A stretch of DNA of 64,000 nucleotides from Cheilinus undulatus (GCF_018320785.1 NC_054873.1:22100196-22164195), one strand, 5' to 3'. Shown: positions 12,069-58,591, counted from the first letter of the stretch. Translations and numbers: made by a program. The notes: generated by a model not told the origin, from the letters alone.

Positions 12069-13830
12069 TATTCTTTTAGGAAAATTCATGAACCTTTAAT
12101 GGTTTAACACCACATCATAACATATGCTATCTTACAGGTAATTGTGTTATTATTTATAAAAACCCACTATTAATCTACAGTTAGCAAAGCACCTGGTTAA
12201 GTAGCAGTAGAAACTGCCATATAACAGAGCAGAATCAGACTGGTGTTGAACAGCCGCCTGCTGCTGAAGTGTTTCTGGTATACCATCAAAGCATGATCTG
12301 ATCTTTTTAATATCATGAGTTATTCTCTGATGGTGATAAAATGGGAAGACAGCTAGTGTTAATTATAGCAGTTGAAGCTAAACTGCTTTTAAATTCACTT
12401 TAACATTTACTATAATGATTATGATAACAGGAGTGCGGCTGATTTTAATAGTTGTGGCAACAGGAGTCAAACAGCTCCACAGCAGCAACCAAAAATACAG
12501 AAAAAATAGGTCCAAAGAAAGAAAAGAAAAAAAAAAAATCACACATTTTAGAGAAACCTAAAAAAGCCAGCAGTGATCTGGCGGTCTCTTCTGTCTGATG
12601 TTTCCAAATGATATTAGCCATTAGCTACATCTTATTAGCCGACAGCTGATATTCTTAAAATGGGAGATCCCTTTCAGGTTGTAAGTCAGCTATTCTAATT
12701 TAATTTAATTTAAAAATCTGTATATTTTGGTGCAGCAGGTGGCAGTATACCATTTTAAGTCTTGGTTGCAGCCCAAAATAAATCTAAATAAAAAAGTAGC
12801 TTAAGTTTAACTAGTTGTTTAATAAGTGACATTTTATTACATGAACCTTAGAGTTACACAAGCTTAGACAAATGTTTCAGTGTTTTTTAACAGATACAAA
12901 AAATGTTTTTTTTTTAACCTATTCATTGTAGTTAGCTTGAGCTGCTACAGAGGAAGAGAGTTTGACAGAGAGCCATGACAGGACAAGATCTTGATGACAA
13001 AAAATAGCTAACACACAGGTGAATAAGAATGAATGAAAATATTGCTCTGTGTTTTTTGAGTTTAGGTTTTAATGCTAATTAACATTTATATTGAATCATA
13101 TTTATATCTGATTCCTTTCTGTTTGTTCTAGCCCTAGGAGGCCAACACATACAGCTGCCTCAAATAATAGGAAACAACTGGACCATGTAATCTTGGGTAA
13201 GTGTTGAGATCAGGCTGATGCTAATGCCAGTGAGGTGGTAAAATACATCTGAAACATATTTTTATTTAGTTATTATGGTTTTATATTCCTGCCCTAACCC
13301 TTTCATTTGTAAGTGTTACCTCTGATATCTAGCAACCTTGACAGCTGCACTGGGTAAAAATAACTGATAATACATGCCTGTAGCCCATTTGAATATACAC
13401 AAAATTTGTGTTGGGATATGTTAGATGAATCAGATCATAACTTAGTCTGTTCTCTGTTAAGGCAACCCTTGAAATGATACTTAGCCTTAAGAAGTCCTAT
13501 TACTATGACTTTATGAACAGGGTTCATAGCTGCACAGCAGGCAGTACAAGTGGGCCTCACATATCAACACACATGCAGCTCCAGAGCTACATGAGATAAC
13601 AAATATAGAAAACCAAAATGAACTGCTTTGGCATGGCCAGCTGTTTCATTGTCCCCTGCAGCCTCTATCTGTTTCTCTTTCTTACTTGTCCTCTGAAACA
13701 ATCTGCATAGTGTGGCTGGAAGAACGAAGGCGTTGTTTGGGTTGAATGGAGGAAAAGCAGAGGGGTGGAGGGGTGGAGAGGGAGATGCTCCAGCTGTGGG
13801 GGAACAAGACAACACAACAACATCTCACAT
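12069..13830. other. Intergenic stretch, nothing recognised
   Basis: No credible exons. The minus-strand open frames at 13564-13882 come from a C-rich antisense of the G-rich tract and show no domain. Confidence 0.4.
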
Positions 13831-13832
13831 GT

Positions 13833-13857
13833 GGGTGAGGGGGGTGGGTGGGGTGGG
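13833..13857 (+). other. G-quadruplex-forming motif
   Basis: Five runs of three or more G separated by one to three bases (GGG TGA GGGGGG T GGG T GGGG T GGG) satisfy the standard intramolecular G-quadruplex pattern with very short loops. A further G-rich block follows at 13870-13916. It lies about 2.8 kb upstream of the myrf start codon. Confidence 0.7.
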
Positions 13858-14224
13858 CGTCAAGGCTGTGGGGGCTGCACACAGTGGCATTGTTATAAGG
13901 GGGGTTGGGGGGGCTGCAGCTGATAAGGTTTAGAGAAATGGATCATTACCTCAAATCCTCCCCTTGGGAAGCTTTGACACAAAACACGTCTGTTGCTGTA
14001 TGGGTTTTAAACTGGTCGAATTCAGAACAAGTCACTGAAACATAATAAAAGTTTAAAAAATTGAGTAATTCTGCTGGATCAGAGAGTGAGGACCATGGAT
14101 CAGGCAGTTAAAACTGAACTTAGGTAGTTAAAATTGGCAGTACATATGACTTCATAGTGTTGGACTGAGGGTATCCCCATGTTTTCATTCACATTGTAGT
14201 TTTCTCATTGGGTTAAAAAAAACA

Positions 14225-15670
14225 TTGTCAAGTATTGTAATTTCTGTTCAGCTCATCAAGGTGCTGAGGTTGAGGTTAGAGCTCTGTGCGGGCCAATCAA
14301 GCTCTTCCACACCAAAGTCATCAAGCCATGTCTTAGTAGTCCTTATTTTGTGCACTGGGACTCAGTCATCTTGGAATAGAAAAGGGCCTTCCCCAAACTG
14401 TTGCCACAAAATTGGAAGCATAGCAGTTAAATGTCTTGATATGCTGAAGCATTGAGATTTTTCTTCACTGGAGATAAGGGGCCCAGCCCAAACCATAAAA
14501 ATAAAGTCCCATACCATTATCCCTCCTCCACCAAACTTCACAGTTGGCACAGTGCAGTCAGGCAGGTAACACTCCCAGCATCCGCCAAACCCAGACTCAT
14601 CCATCTGACTGCCAAACAGAGAAGCATGATTCGTCACCGTTCAGGGCATGTTACCACTGATCCACAGCCCAGTGTCTGTGTGCTTTATGGCTTTTATGCA
14701 CATAAGAAAATAGGTCTGTGCGTTTTAAATGTTACAACCTTCACTGCTGTCATACTGACGTATGTTTGTTATGTTGGAGCAGACAATGAAAAATGAATCC
14801 ACTTAGAGGTTGTATTCTCTCACAGAACTTCTTCGTCCATCCAATAGACTGATAACAGCACAGTCCTCTGCTTCGCTGAGCACTTGTAGTTGTCTGTCTT
14901 TGTACCCAGGTGAGCTCACATCATTTGTATGTATCTTTTAACAATTCACTCAATGTTCCGCGATATTTTCTCAGAAAACTCGATTAAGTTCTGCCTTTTT
15001 TTTTTTTTTTTTTTTAATTCTTCTTCGTTGTGTTTTGCTACTCTGTGTTGAACTGTTAGCTGCATAACTCAACACTGCCCCCAAGATTGGTGGTGGTATT
15101 GCTACTTTTTGTCAGTAATTCTAAGCTTCAAGAGAATGGACAAAAAATGCCAAAATGCATAGTACGGGCAAAAAGGTCAGTCCATAACCCTATGCATTTC
15201 AAACGAAGAGCTAAATAAGCCGTTACACCTCTCCATCTGATGCTTGGCATTGGACTTTGTGATGTGAGGCTTGCATGCAGCTCCCATTCCATGAAGCTCC
15301 AGCTTCACAGGTTTGTGCTTACGTTAATGCCACTGGACGTTCAAAATTCTCCAACAATGGAATCAGCAGAGCATTGGTGACTTTTAACACTATAGTCATT
15401 GACCCCGACCTGTGATTTTATGTGATCTTTCACCTTGTGGCTGAGTTGCTGTTGTTCCTAAACGTTTCCACTTTCCAATAATATCACTTACAGTTGACTG
15501 TGGAACATAAGGGTAATGTAATGTGAAATGTAATTTCACAAACCATCTTGCTGCAGATGGAGACTGCATGACTAGGTGCTTGATTTTATACACCTGTGGC
15601 AACAGGTCTGATTAAAACACCTGAGTTCAATAACAAACAGGTATGGCCGAATGCTTTTGTCCATATAGTG
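14225..15670 (-). mobile_element. Second, distinct Tc1-like transposon, degenerate and interrupted
   Basis: The minus-strand frame at 14362-14637 reads like a Tc1 transposase: KFGGGGIMVWDFIF followed by LPILWQQFGEGPFLFQDD. The transposase N-terminal region lies near 15396-15500 (STVSDIIGKWKRLGTT). The right end CCATATAGTG abuts a TA (15671-15672). The left terminal repeat is not found, so that end is approximate. Compared with the recalled family layout, about 530 bp of unrelated DNA (roughly 14690-15217) interrupts the transposase. This family differs from the Tc1 copies at 10556 and 38802. Confidence 0.7.
14690..15217. other. Unidentified DNA inserted inside the Tc1-like element
   Basis: Transposon-like sequence stops near GTGCTTTATGG and resumes at CTCCATCTGATGCTTGG. 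The intervening segment, with a 15-17 T run near 14999-15015, matches nothing recognised. Exact borders and target duplication cannot be set. Confidence 0.35.
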
Positions 15671-16066
15671 TATCAAGCCAAAAATCTTGAGAAATATAAT
15701 ACAGTTCATGTTGTTCCTCTTTATCTTAAATGGATAATAAGTTATTGTATTATTGGATACATTTTTCATTACTATGTTAAAAACAGTGAAAAAGCGTATG
15801 ACGCGTTGTCAGACCTCATTGTTAGCCTCAGTCTTCGAAAAAGCGTGGTTTGTACTGTGTCGCAAAACGCTAGTAGCCTATATTGAATTTGGTCTTCAAG
15901 AGAAGGTAACAAAGAAAAGCGAAAATTGTGAGAATTTTCTCGTACAGGTTTGACTGTATATAGTCAGAATCGACTAAAAGGATAAATTGATGCTCAAAAT
16001 CGCCGCATAATAATTTATTTCATGACCTCTTAATCGTTTTTATGCCGGGTGTAAATGGTCTTTACA
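15671..16066. other. Upstream region of myrf, nothing recognised
   Basis: No repeat or exon recognised. Several CpG-containing stretches appear from about 15790 onward, richer than the DNA to the left. Confidence 0.35.
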
Positions 16067-16074
16067 TGACGTCA
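16067..16074. promoter_or_regulatory. Consensus cAMP-response element in the myrf upstream region
   Basis: TGACGTCA, the full palindromic CREB/ATF site, about 620 bp upstream of the myrf start codon and before the CpG-richer segment (16180-16690) that likely holds promoter and 5' UTR. Confidence 0.5.
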
Positions 16075-16084
16075 TCAGTTCAAC

Positions 16085-16691
16085 ATGTACCCTAATGTTC
16101 AAGTTGACCTTCAGATATGCTTTATTTTTCTATGGGATCTTAGCAGCAGTGTGCTGCACATCCCTCACCTGCAGCAGCTCCTCTCCTCCATCTCTGCTCA
16201 CATCCCGCCTCAGAGGGTGAGGAGGAGGAGAAGGAGGAAGAAGGGAGCACACAAGGGGACTAGAGTCAAGTTAGTCAACTTTTACGCGCTCTCTTCCAGT
16301 TTTTAAACTTTTATCTCTCTTTTATTTCCGTGTATATTCTGCTGTTTTTTTCTACAAGATGCTGATGCGTTTCACTAAAGTAAGCTTTAAGGTATTATGA
16401 AGCTCGTGGAGGCTGAAGTGAAGGTGCGCGTGCGAGGAAAAGCTTCCACGTTGTTCTCGTTTGGAAGTTTGTCGGCACCTTAAACAAAGTTGAATCAGAT
16501 AGCGTTACCAGTGCCAAGAGAAGTAGCCTAGGTTTTAGCGCGTGAAGAAATGGATTTATTTTAACTGAAAAGAAGTGGCTAAGAAAATCATCTGGATTCC
16601 GTGATGCACATGTGAAAGTTTCCCCGATCCGAATTGGTTTCGTTCGGACAAGGGGAGACTTTCATGGATTTTTTATGTGGGACCCGCTAGG
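16085..16691 (+). promoter_or_regulatory. myrf: Probable myrf promoter and 5' UTR
   Basis: The segment leads directly to the myrf ATG (16692) with no acceptor that must be used in between, so the 5' UTR is probably continuous with exon 1. It contains a GGAGGAGGAG-type purine run near 16217-16245 and scattered CpGs. An in-frame stop precedes the ATG. The transcription start cannot be placed exactly. Confidence 0.5.
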
Positions 16692-49259
<32,568 letters not shown>

Positions 49260-51605
49260 GAACACCCAGTGCCTTGACATTTACATTTCCTTTGTTGTTC
49301 CATTGGTACACTGTCATGGTGGGATTTGTTTTTGTCTCCTTATTGTACATTATTTTTAAAGATATCCTTACATGCCAACTATATTACATCCTCCTCAATG
49401 TTTATCATCTACATGTACATGCATTAAGACATCTCTTTTTGCTGAAATATGAAACACTGTTCATGGTTTCTTTGTCACTGAAAATGTCTATGATTGCTTT
49501 AACTTTTTTTAATTAATTGCTCGTGTGTAAATTGTGCCTTAAAGGTCACATATTTGACCTTTTTAAGACAAGTCTGAATTGGTCTCAGAGGTCCCCAAAA
49601 CATGCCCATGAAGTTTGTCAGTGAAAAAATACTCCAGTATTGGATTTTTGCATGTCTAAAAACCCTTTTGTTTCAGCCCTGCTCAGAACAAGCTGTTTCT
49701 GTGTCTGTGGATTTAAATGTTACTGAACTGTCTGACTCCTCCCCTGGCTACGCCCCTCTCAGGAGATGAATGTGGCTCTCCTGATTTGAAAGGAGGTTCA
49801 GGAGAGGAGAGTGGAACTTTCTTCCAAGTGGGGAGGCCAACTGAACCTGGGGGCGTTGCTTACTCCCCTCATGACATCATGAGGGGAAACCATGAGAACA
49901 GCTTTTACTGATTCTTGGGATTGTGGACAGGCCAGGGGTTACATGTTTTGCAAGAAAAGCCTGAAAAAGTGTATTTTGCATAATATGTGACCTTTGAGTT
50001 GACTGCCCATTTAATACTGGTTACCATGTCATTTGTACTTACTTTAAGCCATAATAACTTGATAGCAGAATTCAGGTTTCATAGCCCAAGCTGAGATACT
50101 GTACAACACAATGCAAATTTGCATTTCTGATCTAATTGATCTTTAAGTCCACTGAAACAACTTTGTAGTATTTTTCACTGGGAAAAGATCATTTGCTTCA
50201 GTTTATTGTTGCATCTTGCACTGAAAATATATGTACCTCAATAGCGCACACTGGTTAAATCCTGAGTCTCTACAGTGGAGCATTGTGTTGGCTTCTGCAT
50301 GAGGAGACTGTTGTCTCCTCATGCTCTGTCCTTATTTTTGCTCCATAAATGATAGCACACATTTGAAAACCACTGAGTCTTTCTCATTTCAGCTGATTCA
50401 TTGGATGAAATGTTCTACAACTGGAAACAAACCACTGGAAAATAACTAGTAGAAACACTGAAAGCTTTATGCATCTGTTGGTGGAAATGGAACGAGTCAA
50501 ACACTGACAACATTTCAAGAAACACTGGAGTAGCTTAAACTTTATTTTACTAAACAGAAAGAATGCTGGTAAGGCAGTAAACAGGTGTCATTTCAGATGC
50601 ATGTTCATTTCGTTCTTATAAATAACACATGTAATCCCAGTGGCAACTTAAATGACCTCAGCTTTTGAAATTTAATTTTAATGGCTTGATCATGTTGCTG
50701 AGAAGGAATTAAAACCACAGGCAAACATTGATTTCATACACTGGATTCTTTAATGATTTTCACTGGATATATCATATTTTTTTCTGTGTCTAAACAATAA
50801 AAGAACATGCAGTGATAACAATTTTAAGGTAACAGAGTTGTATAGTGTTTTATATTCTATATCCCTTTCTTGTTTTAATGGCATTTTTAAAGTTACTCTC
50901 ACCATTATTTTGTTACTTTTGTCCAAATGTGTGTTTAGATCCATACTCCTAATGTGTCTGCATTAAAAAAGAGAAACACAATTGTGTATCTTACATGTAA
51001 AATCAACATTAAATAGGAAAAACAGCCATCAGACAAAGGTTTATGGAGTTTATCATATTATGAAGACACTGTTCAATGTTATGACTATGATTACTTTGAC
51101 TTCAGTGGGTAGAGTGTACTATTTTAGCTTATTTATAATGCACCAGTTAGCTTAATGAAACCACTGTAGCACTTTTTGCACTGTATATATAAACTGCTAT
51201 TGCTCTATCCAGTGCACCAGACGGTTTTCATGTTTTCTGGTAGAACTGTGTTACGTGTAACTATAAAGCTTCACTTGTTAATACCAGTGATACTTTTTAT
51301 CTGATGTATACTATCTTATTTTTTATAGTTGATTTGTTTGTTTGTTCTTGTATCATCAGTAATATATTAATTTTTATCTAATGGGGCCCAGAAATGATTA
51401 ATAAGCATGCAAACACCCACACACAAATGCATTACCTATTCCAACATTTTTTTTTAGAGATAAAATCCATAACACAAAAAAAATGTTGAATACTCTAATA
51501 TCACTGCCCTTTTTAGCCCAATTATCATTACATTTGTAAGCATTTTGTCAAAATATGCTGTAATACTATGAATGCAAGTGGTAAATAAATTCCTGATTGA
51601 AATTT
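49260..51605 (+). other. myrf: myrf 3' UTR
   Basis: 2.3 kb without a coding frame between the myrf stop and the first strong poly(A) signal. A shorter alternative could end after the AATAAA near 50797. Confidence 0.55.
51584..51589 (+). terminator. myrf: Polyadenylation signal, probable myrf 3' end
   Basis: AATAAA followed within 30 bases by a TTCTGTTGTCCGTG GT-rich downstream element. It is the last good signal before tmem258. Confidence 0.6.
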
Positions 51606-52194
51606 CTGTTGTCCGTGACTTTGTAAGTGGATATTGATAATTATGTCCGCTAGATGGCAGCCAAATTTAGCCGTAAAGCTTCCTCTAAGAAGTATACCCT
51701 GAATGTAGCCTTTCAGGCAGTGGATCGCATATTATTGTGTAGAAAACGACCTCTGAGCTAGGGATTGTGGGTGGAACGGCAATAATTATCGTTCATTAAG
51801 AAGTAGTGTTGTGAAATTCGCTGCTCTTGGAGAAAAACTGCAGTTTTAGGAAGTTAAATTCCCATAATGCACTATAAACAACGTTTTCACAAGCCCATTT
51901 AAGCCCCCTTAAGCTCCAATGTTATGCTAAAATACCCTGCAATGTATCTTTATTTCTTTACTGTAACCATACTGAAAATAAATTCACTGCGGCAAAAGGC
52001 CTCGCTCGCTTCATAAGCACGCTTGTACTAATTAATGTAAACTATGATAAATGAGCCTATCTACTTCAAGTAAATCTGCCCGCATCATGACATATTCTAC
52101 ACTTTTTGATTATGTCTATTTAGCATCCGTGCACCCTTTCCCCACCTTGCAACCATACTTTAACGCACACGGACCTGTAAATCACCAAACAAGA

Positions 52195-52196
<2 letters not shown>

Positions 52197-52249
<53 letters not shown>
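52197..52249. repeat. AT dinucleotide microsatellite
   Basis: About 53 bp of uninterrupted AT repeats about 280 bp upstream of the tmem258 start. Translated it gives a false IYIYIY peptide. Confidence 0.95.
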
Positions 52250-52250
<1 letters not shown>

Positions 52251-52430
52251 TTTTTCTTTTTTTTAGATTTAGTGTTTACATGATGTTACATTGAGAACAA
52301 AACTAGAATCATACTCCTTGTTGCACAGCCTAGGCATACTTGCCCAATAAAGATTATTGAGTCCAATTTTGAAGCCTACGTGGAAGAGCAGCCTGACAGG
52401 CAAAACCGAGGACAAAATCTGTCATATAAT

Positions 52431-52463
52431 ACGTCAGCTGTACGTCACGTAAAACCAGGAAGT
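52431..52463. promoter_or_regulatory. tmem258: tmem258 core promoter candidate sites
   Basis: Two ACGTCA half-CRE motifs (52431-52436, 52442-52447) and an ETS-type AGGAAGT (52457-52463) lie 65-100 bp before the start codon, typical of a TATA-less housekeeping promoter. Confidence 0.45.
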
Positions 52464-52526
52464 CTAAAACAGTACGTGGCCTTTTCATCTTGGACCATAG
52501 AGAGAGGAGCTCCACTTTATGACAAA

Positions 52527-54279
<1,753 letters not shown>

Positions 54280-54493
54280 AGGTATATTAGTGTTAAATGT
54301 TTTTAATTTTTAACCACTGTGATAGTTTTGTAGCCATTAACTTCTCTCTTTCTCTCATTTCCTGCAGTTTGGGGTGGATGCTTTGAAGAATAACACATTC
54401 CAGTGGAGCAAAATCAAACACAACACATACTGGATTTAATTGGACTGCACTGACAATATTTTGGCTTCATGTTGACTCTGGTTTCTTTTCACG

Positions 54494-54499
54494 AGTAAA
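54494..54499 (+). terminator. tmem258: Variant polyadenylation signal of tmem258
   Basis: AGTAAA about 215 bp after the tmem258 stop, followed by a TTCTGTTGTCTTTT downstream element. No AATAAA occurs between stop and this site. Confidence 0.45.
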
Positions 54500-54837
54500 G
54501 GGTATTTGTAAAACTTCTGTTGTCTTTTATTATGAGCCACTTTTTTGATTATTCATAGACCTGTTTTTGATTTTCTAAAGTAGTACACATGTTGATGAAC
54601 AGTTATATAAATAACCACCAAGAAGCTCCCTGCAACTTAACCTGTCGAGTGCCTGAGATAAGAAGGTTATTTTGAACCACTGAAGACTATTTATGGCGAG
54701 TTTTACTAGTGGCACCTAAAACCTCAATCCCTGATTAATCTCAGTGTTAAAAATAGAGCAGCCGGTTTCACCTTGTGTGCAAGATAATACTCCCCACTCT
54801 AGTAATGAAGGATTACTCAGAGATTAGACAAGGATTA

Positions 54838-54843
54838 TTTAAT
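54838..54843 (-). terminator. tmem138: Candidate polyadenylation signal of tmem138
   Basis: ATTAAA on the minus strand about 540 bp past the tmem138 stop. If used, the convergent tmem258 and tmem138 transcripts would end about 330 bp apart. Confidence 0.35.
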
Positions 54844-55384
54844 AAAAACAGCAGGAAGACAATTCAAAGATCCCCCACAAAGACATTCATATGAAAATTG
54901 GCTTAATAAAAGTATGTTGACCATGTAAACAGCACAAGCTATTCTTACAAAAGGCAAAACAACCAAATAGGTTTCCCCTTTGTGGAGTATAGCAGACTTT
55001 TATGAAAGCTATGAGAATACTTTCTACAAATGGTACATCATTAGCTATTATCAAAAACAACCGCATCTGTAACATTTTAACTGTTTCATTATGTCTGCAA
55101 CACAAATAGATTAACAAAGGCCACAGAGATTAAAAGAGCCAATCCTGATTAACACAATACTGCCATGTCTGACTTACATCTCAATATAAACCATTGGCCT
55201 GGCTGCCTGCCTGCCTACACAGAGCCAGTATACACAAAGAGTGATGACACCTTATCTCACCCTCTTGACCTGTTAGTGAGTTCCATGAGTTTTCAAACTG
55301 GGCACTTTGCCTGCTCAATGCACATACATTCCCCCCTAATATTTAACAGTCCAAAATGATGATAATGGTCCTTTAGAAATCTCT

Positions 55385-57224
55385 TCACTGTCGAGCTCTG
55401 GCAAATGCCTCTCGCAGCCACAGAGAGTCTTCATAAAGCCTCGGGTCTCCCATATACTCAGCTGTGCGTTTGTACAAGTAGTAATACAAAACCGCCACTG
55501 TTGACAGGTAGAGAAAAAAAAGTTACTCAATGACCACAGATGCTATAGAAATAAAAAAGTTTTTTTTTTTTTAAAAGGATTCCACCAAATACCTGTTCTC
55601 TGGAAAACAAAAAGAGCCTGAAGACCATCAGTCCAAACAAAACTGTTTGAGTCGAGCCACCTGAGGTTCTAGAAAAGGTGTGAAATGTTACAGTTATGAG
55701 AGTTATGATCAATTTTAAAACAGTTTTTCATATGTAGTGGTGTGATAAAAGCTTACCAGCACCCAGCTATGGAAGCAGATGCTGAGAGTCAGGTACAAGG
55801 CAGAAAAAAAGAGCAGAGCCCTGAATCTCTCCAGCAGCAGGGACACAAGGCCGACCTGGAACACGTAGGTGTTGAACATCATCAGGAGGATGATGATCAC
55901 GTTGAACAGGATGGCAATGTCCTGGATGCTGTGGACACAGATTTTAAAGATTTATTCTTAATAATTAAAAGCTATTATATGTATATGTTCTTCAGATCTG
56001 AATCTTCAGCCCGTAAACACTCTTTAAAGTTGAAGGATGAATAAAGAAATACACTTCAGCTGATGTAAGTCTTTTGTTCCAGCCTAAAACTCCACAAAAG
56101 TATTCAGACATACTAATGTAGGACAATAATTCCAGCTGATACAATGGCTGCAAATATTTGCAACAATTTTCATATCTGCTTATTATGAACTTTTTAAGCC
56201 AGTATCTGCCATTACCAATATCATTCCAATAATACTGATTACTTTCCACAAACTGATTATCTTGTGTGTGACCATGAAAACAAATCCAAGTTTGTCCAAC
56301 AAGAAATCTCTCATTTGATTCAGCAGTTATGCATGCAGGATTTCAGTATGATATCCTATGTCTGTCAGCAGGACTGATATCAGCAGATACTGATGCACAG
56401 ATTCATCGGTGATCCCTATGAAATATAACATTCCTTTTTTAGAATATGTTTCTTAAAATAACAGTTATGAATTTTATTTATAGTGTCAGGCATTGCAAGA
56501 AAATCACAGAAGACAGGTCACAGAATACTGTTATAAATTATAGCTGTAATGAAATAAGGCCTTTTCAAAATAAAACTTGACTGAGTGGTGTTTATGCTTT
56601 TGGATATAGATGTGCCATTCATATCAGGGCTGATACCAATTTTTACCATAACAATTTAGTTGATGCTGACACCCATGTTTGTTTTCATTATTTCTTTTTG
56701 GTTTGGACTCCACAGTATGCCAACATTTTCTCTCACATTTGACCATGAAATCAGATGAGAGTTGGTCCAACAGGTCACTATATCTGCCCTGTAAAAAATC
56801 TCTTACTTGATTCAGCAGCTAGATAAACCAGGTGGCAGCATAAAATTGATTGGTTACAACAGACAAACATTGATGACTGATATCTGTTCATGCTACATAA
56901 TTTGGCAGATAACCCATGTTTGTACACTGGGCCAATTTTAGATCATACAGATGTTAAACCAATGCATTTGTGCATCCCTTTTTAGAATAGACTTGAAATA
57001 ACAGGTATTAGAAATTAAATTGTTTGGCTAGAAATATTATTGGTTAACTAAAAATGCCTGAAAAATCTCATTTTAGCACTTAGTTCAGTGACTTACATGA
57101 AAAGCACAAGCTGGATGACAGGCGCTGCCCTCAGGAGTTCACTGAAGGAGTTGACAAAGAGGTCATAGGCCAAAAGTGTCAGCTGGATCAGCAGCACCAG
57201 AGAGTAGTTACTAGACTGAAGCAT
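55385..57224 (-). CDS. tmem138: Transmembrane protein 138, ciliary membrane protein
   Basis: Four-pass membrane protein needed for primary cilia (Joubert syndrome gene in human). Coding exons, 5' to 3' on the minus strand: 57224-57097, 55928-55757, 55668-55593, 55497-55385. Phases agree and the product is 162 residues, the recalled human length. It opens [20 protein letters not shown] then [11 protein letters not shown], continues [20 protein letters not shown] and [17 protein letters not shown], and ends [20 protein letters not shown]. The intron 57096-55929 holds decayed repeat sequence. It is tail to tail with tmem258 and head to head with the EF-hand gene on the right. Confidence 0.95.
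55929..57096 (-). other. tmem138: tmem138 intron 1 with decayed repeat sequence
   Basis: Contains segments rich in GATATCAGCAGATACTG and ending GTGCATCCCTTTTT (near 56985). They look like eroded relatives of the AGGGATGCAC-ended elements or similar. No exon is required. Confidence 0.5.
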
Positions 57225-57424
57225 ATTTACAACCAAACGTTCACAGTCTATCCTCTTGGGTTTTCTTAACAAAAGTAGGTACTTGATGACGAAGTCCTTT
57301 TGGTCTTCAGTACCTACATAATTCAGTAAATGGGTGCAAAAGCACAGTGGAGATCTGCGATCAGACAATCGGACTTCAACCCGTTTTCATTCACATAGTC
57401 AGAAAATGGTAGCTCCAGTTAGGT

Positions 57425-57606
57425 GATCTGTTGCTTCGGGTTTTCTTCACTCAGGCTTGTCTCTTTATCCAAAGTCATGCTGTTTGTTTTCCGCTGAAAC
57501 ACAATAACTTGGAGATGTTTGTAGGGAATCCAATTAGATGTTAAAAATCCATTTAAGTGCTGCATGTTGACATCTTTGGAGCGGGAAGTCTCCTCATCCT
57601 CAGGTC
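57425..57606 (-). other. Candidate upstream exon of tmem138
   Basis: On the minus strand a strong acceptor (TTTCTCTCATCACAG) lies just before 57606, and an open frame runs GPEDEETSRSKDVNMQHLNG and on to a stop at 57421-57419. The peptide is not recognised. It is most likely a 5' UTR exon of tmem138 with an upstream frame, or a chance exon. Confidence 0.3.
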
Positions 57607-57689
57607 CTGTGATGAGAGAAAATAGGTGAGACACAAACACTGTGTAGATAATGGGTGGCTGTTGTACAATCTGACAGAAAAGCATCGTA

Positions 57690-58259
57690 GTTTCTTGTCA
57701 CCTCCGCAGCGTAACCAAAGCAGACTTATAATACATCAGTAGTAAATCCACACATGTAACCACGTAGGGTCAACATGTTCAGTCTGTTACACAGCCAAGC
57801 ACGGGGAGGTCACGGCTGGGATAACAGATTAATTTCACCTGCGCGGTCACCATCTCTTGTTTTGTTGTTGTGTTGATTCACTCCCTGTGTTTCGTTTTAC
57901 GTATCTAATCTACCTATGACGGTAGTCTACCGTTATTTGGTCCTGGCTTATGATAATCTGCAACCCACAGGTAAAGTTACTACACTATTTTTCCACGATC
58001 CTGTTATCACAACAAATCACTCGGTTGGCACTGAACCAGCTCAGATTTTAACTCCGAGGAACTCCCTCCAGACACGCTTGTTTGTTACGTTGGCCATCAT
58101 AACAATGCACAAGTGAGGCTTTCAAAACTACCTTCTTCGACTCCAACTTACCAGGAAAAAAGGCGATAAATGAACCGAGGTCACCCAGAGGTAGGATTAA
58201 CGACGAAATTGCTTATATTTTCATACTATCCCCCCCGAAACTGCCCACTTTGAGCGACC
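57690..58259. promoter_or_regulatory. Shared intergenic promoter region of tmem138 and cracr2b
   Basis: Lies between the divergent genes. It is richer in CpG than the neighbouring DNA, including CCTCCGCAGCGTAACC at 57702-57717 and GCGCGGTCACC near 57840. A minus-strand donor-like GTGACA follows CTGCGGAG at about 57704. Exact start sites are unknown. Confidence 0.4.
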
Positions 58260-58305
58260 ATGGCTGCTTTTCAGCGGCAACGACTGCATTTCCCTGAATT
58301 CCATG
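58260..58305 (+). CDS. cracr2b: Candidate first coding exon of cracr2b
   Basis: GCGACCATGG is a strong Kozak context. The exon encodes MAAFQRQRLHFPEFH plus one base, with donor GTAACG. Joined to the exon at 62872 it reads on in frame as [11 protein letters not shown] without a stop. The 15 residues are not recognised, and the start at 62874 is the alternative. Confidence 0.4.
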
Positions 58306-58591
58306 GTAACGCTTCCACTTACCGTAATACCACTTATAAAAACGCTGAATACGCCTACATAATCAACGTCCAACATACAGTGGTTAAGACAAATCAGGTT
58401 GTCGCATTTGTTGGAATTTGTGTTTTAATTCTCTGAAGTAAACAGTGCTGTATAGACGAAAAACAGCAAGTAAATGTTTTTATGCAGAGGGGTTGCCTTG
58501 GACTTTGGGACTACATCAACCATTACGGTAAAAGTGTTTCACGCAGGGTCCTCACCGCCACCCAGTGGCTGAAGTCAGTACCTGCCTAAAC

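Noticed and set aside
13564-13933. Open frames on both strands over the G-rich tract
   Set aside because: Low-complexity composition and no splice or start context; explained by the G-run block.
52051-52266. Plus-strand frame with IYIYIY repeat
   Set aside because: Translation of the AT microsatellite.
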